Assembly (NCBI GenBank): GCA_946056345.1
Contig: CAMGJH010000049.1
Coordinates: 1-7,203 of the forward strand
Source: an uncultured Lentisphaeraceae bacterium
GTDB taxonomy: Bacteria > Verrucomicrobiota > Kiritimatiellia > RFP12 > DVOR01
Length of the DNA: 7,203 nucleotides
Reading direction: 5' to 3'
The notes below the pieces were generated by a model. That model saw only the letters and a program-made list of their open reading frames with translations. It was not told the origin of the DNA and ran no database searches. The position numbers and the translations under genes were made by a program. Positions 6,153-7,203 of this stretch are shown one piece after another. Position 1 is the stretch's first letter. Each line of letters begins with the position of its first letter.

Positions 6153-6989
6153 TTACACCATCTCAACGTGCAGTGCCGGGTCGACAAACTCGTGCAGCGC
6201 GGTGGCCACCAGATTATCGCGCGTCAACGCCGCACTACGGCAGCCCGCGCACATCCCGCGGAAGGAGATCTTGACCGTGTCGCCATCCACATCCACCAGC
6301 TCCACGTCGCCGCCATCCTTCTTAAGCACCGGGCGCACCTGCTCCTCAAGCGTCTGCTCGATGAGCTTAATCCGCTGCAAGGTGGTAAGCTTCTTCTCCG
6401 GCTTTGGGGCCGGCACGGCCGCGGCCTGATGGTTCACCTCGTCGATGACCTCCTGAATCCGGTCGCGGCACATTCCGCAACCGCCGCCAGCCTTGCAGAA
6501 GTTCGTCACCTCCTCGACCGTGTGCAGCCCATTTTCCTTGGTCACGCGCTCAATTTCGCTGCGCGAGACGCCGAAGCACGTGCAGATAATCTCGTCGTGC
6601 ACCTGCACCACGTTCTCCTCGCCCGTGCGATAGTTGTGGATAGCCGCCTCGAGGGCCTCGCGCCCCATCACCGAGCAATGCATCTTTTGATCCGGCAGAC
6701 CGCCCAGGTACTCGGCAATCTCCCGATTGGTAATCTGCTCGGCCTCCTCGACCGTCTTGCCAATCACCATCTCGGTCAACGCCGAAGACGAGGCCACCGC
6801 GCTCGCGCAGCCGAAGGTCTGGAACTTCGCCTCGGCAATCCGCCCATCGGGCCCCAACTTGAACATAAAGGTCAACGCATCCCCGCACGCCAGCGACCCA
6901 ACCGTCGCCTTGCCATCAGGGTTCTCAATCGCACCCACATTGCGCGGATGACGGAAATGATCGAGCACTTTGTCAGTATAGTCCCACAT
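6153..6989 (-). CDS. nifU: Full-length NifU, Fe-S cluster scaffold
   Basis: The product has 278 residues and all three NifU modules. The IscU-like N-terminal domain (1-125) has scaffold cysteines C35 (LACGDA), C61 (TFGCAS) and C105 (KMHCSV). The central BFD-type ferredoxin domain (about 131-185) binds a permanent [2Fe-2S] cluster through C136, C138, C171 and C174. The C-terminal Nfu domain (about 203-270) carries CAGC (C247, C250), a second assembly site. The protein builds transient clusters with sulfur from NifS and passes them to apoproteins in the cytoplasm. A short Ala/Pro/Lys linker (190-201) separates the last two domains. I chose the ATG giving MWDYTDKV because a strong GAGAGGAG lies just upstream; an in-frame TTG 18 nt earlier would absorb that site. 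A weak minus-strand -10 (TATCGT near 7020) might be the promoter. No nitrogenase genes are in the window, so a housekeeping role is likely. Confidence 0.95.
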   Translation of the reverse strand: MWDYTDKVLDHFRHPRNVGAIENPDGKATVGSLACGDALTFMFKLGPDGRIAEAKFQTFGCASAVASSSALTEMVIGKTVEEAEQITNREIAEYLGGLPDQKMHCSVMGREALEAAIHNYRTGEENVVQVHDEIICTCFGVSRSEIERVTKENGLHTVEEVTNFCKAGGGCGMCRDRIQEVIDEVNHQAAAVPAPKPEKKLTTLQRIKLIEQTLEEQVRPVLKKDGGDVELVDVDGDTVKISFRGMCAGCRSAALTRDNLVATALHEFVDPALHVEMV

Positions 6990-7050
6990 ATCGGGCTCCT
7001 CTCTCAATAACGCCCATACGATACCAAACCCGTCGCCTTTTTGCTACTGC

Positions 7051-7083
7051 CCACCTGCGCTCGCAGATGGCGGCTACGCCGCC
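7051..7083. repeat. Paired inverted repeats upstream of nifU
   Basis: Two overlapping hairpins are visible. CCA-C-CTGCG (7051-7059) pairs with CGCAG-A-TGG (7062-7070) with one mismatch; in a folded strand the innermost pair would open to leave a GCTC loop. GGCGGC (7069-7074) pairs with GCCGCC (7078-7083) around TAC. Because they share GG at 7069-7070, the two cannot both be fully formed. They lie 62 bp or more upstream of the nifU start and next to repeat copy B. Whether they belong to that repeat or act on nifU expression is unknown. Confidence 0.5.
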
Positions 7084-7088
7084 GTGAG

Positions 7089-7176
7089 GTGTGCCGTGGG
7101 GACGCGGCCCTCAGAACGGGCACTGCAAAACGCTTCATTTCGGCCCGTAGGTCCCTCACGCGAGCGCAGCGAGCAC
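7089..7176 (+). repeat. Structured intergenic repeat, copy B
   Basis: This is the second copy of the element at 502-587, in the same orientation, with the same ordered blocks and diverged spacers. The potential stem is slightly longer here: ACGGGC (7116-7121) pairs with GCCCGT (7143-7148). Beyond its right end CCTCACGC recurs (7154-7161 and 7177-7184), and CCCTC (7176-7180) could pair with GAGGG (7190-7194). The element may therefore extend beyond the window. No gene is seen between the nifU start and the window end. Confidence 0.65.
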
Positions 7177-7203
7177 CCTCACGCTAGGCGAGGGAGGGGA
7201 GCA

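Noticed and set aside
6990..7007. Earlier TTG start for nifU
   Set aside because: It would translate the strong ribosome binding site itself and add six residues ahead of the usual NifU beginning.
4973..7010. Plus-strand open frames over nifS and nifU (252 and 280 aa)
   Set aside because: They are antisense shadows with His/Arg/Leu-rich products, and the minus-strand genes are unambiguous.

Overview
The window looks like a GC-rich bacterial chromosome segment, probably from an anaerobic or microaerophilic Gram-negative organism. The clues are a flavodiiron O2/NO reductase, a NIF-type Fe-S assembly pair (NifU-NifS), a gene with the layout of a type III secretion (T3S) chaperone, and tRNA genes that encode their CCA ends. 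The mix would suit Desulfovibrionales-like deltaproteobacteria or the PVC group (Verrucomicrobia/Lentisphaerae/Kiritimatiellae). The sequence alone does not decide between these.

Layout, left to right. The 3' end of an unrecognised plus-strand gene (1-204) is followed by a two-gene tRNA unit, Gly(CCC) and Val(CAC), with its own promoter and a strong intrinsic terminator. Next comes a spacer with a structured repeat whose right edge abuts an extended -10 promoter. That promoter appears to drive a three-gene plus-strand operon: flavodiiron protein, a small exported or lipid-anchored 3D-domain protein whose GTG start overlaps the preceding stop, and a CesT/Tir-type chaperone. The operon ends in a terminator hairpin that includes the chaperone stop codon. 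A 681-residue protein with no recognised family follows, with its own ribosome binding site. It is the natural candidate for the chaperone's client, a possible T3S effector. A long hairpin and a heptanucleotide tandem repeat separate it from a convergent minus-strand operon, nifU then nifS. A second copy of the structured repeat lies at the right end, upstream of nifU.

Functionally, the flavodiiron protein and the NifU/NifS pair fit an organism that protects and rebuilds metalloclusters under low oxygen. No nitrogenase genes are visible, so NifUS may be the general Fe-S system. The chaperone plus large unknown protein is the most interesting part. Placing the chaperone in an operon with a flavodiiron protein and a wall-active 3D protein, with a terminator before its likely client, is unusual. 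No T3S structural genes lie in the window, so the secretion link rests on one family-level resemblance and on adjacency.
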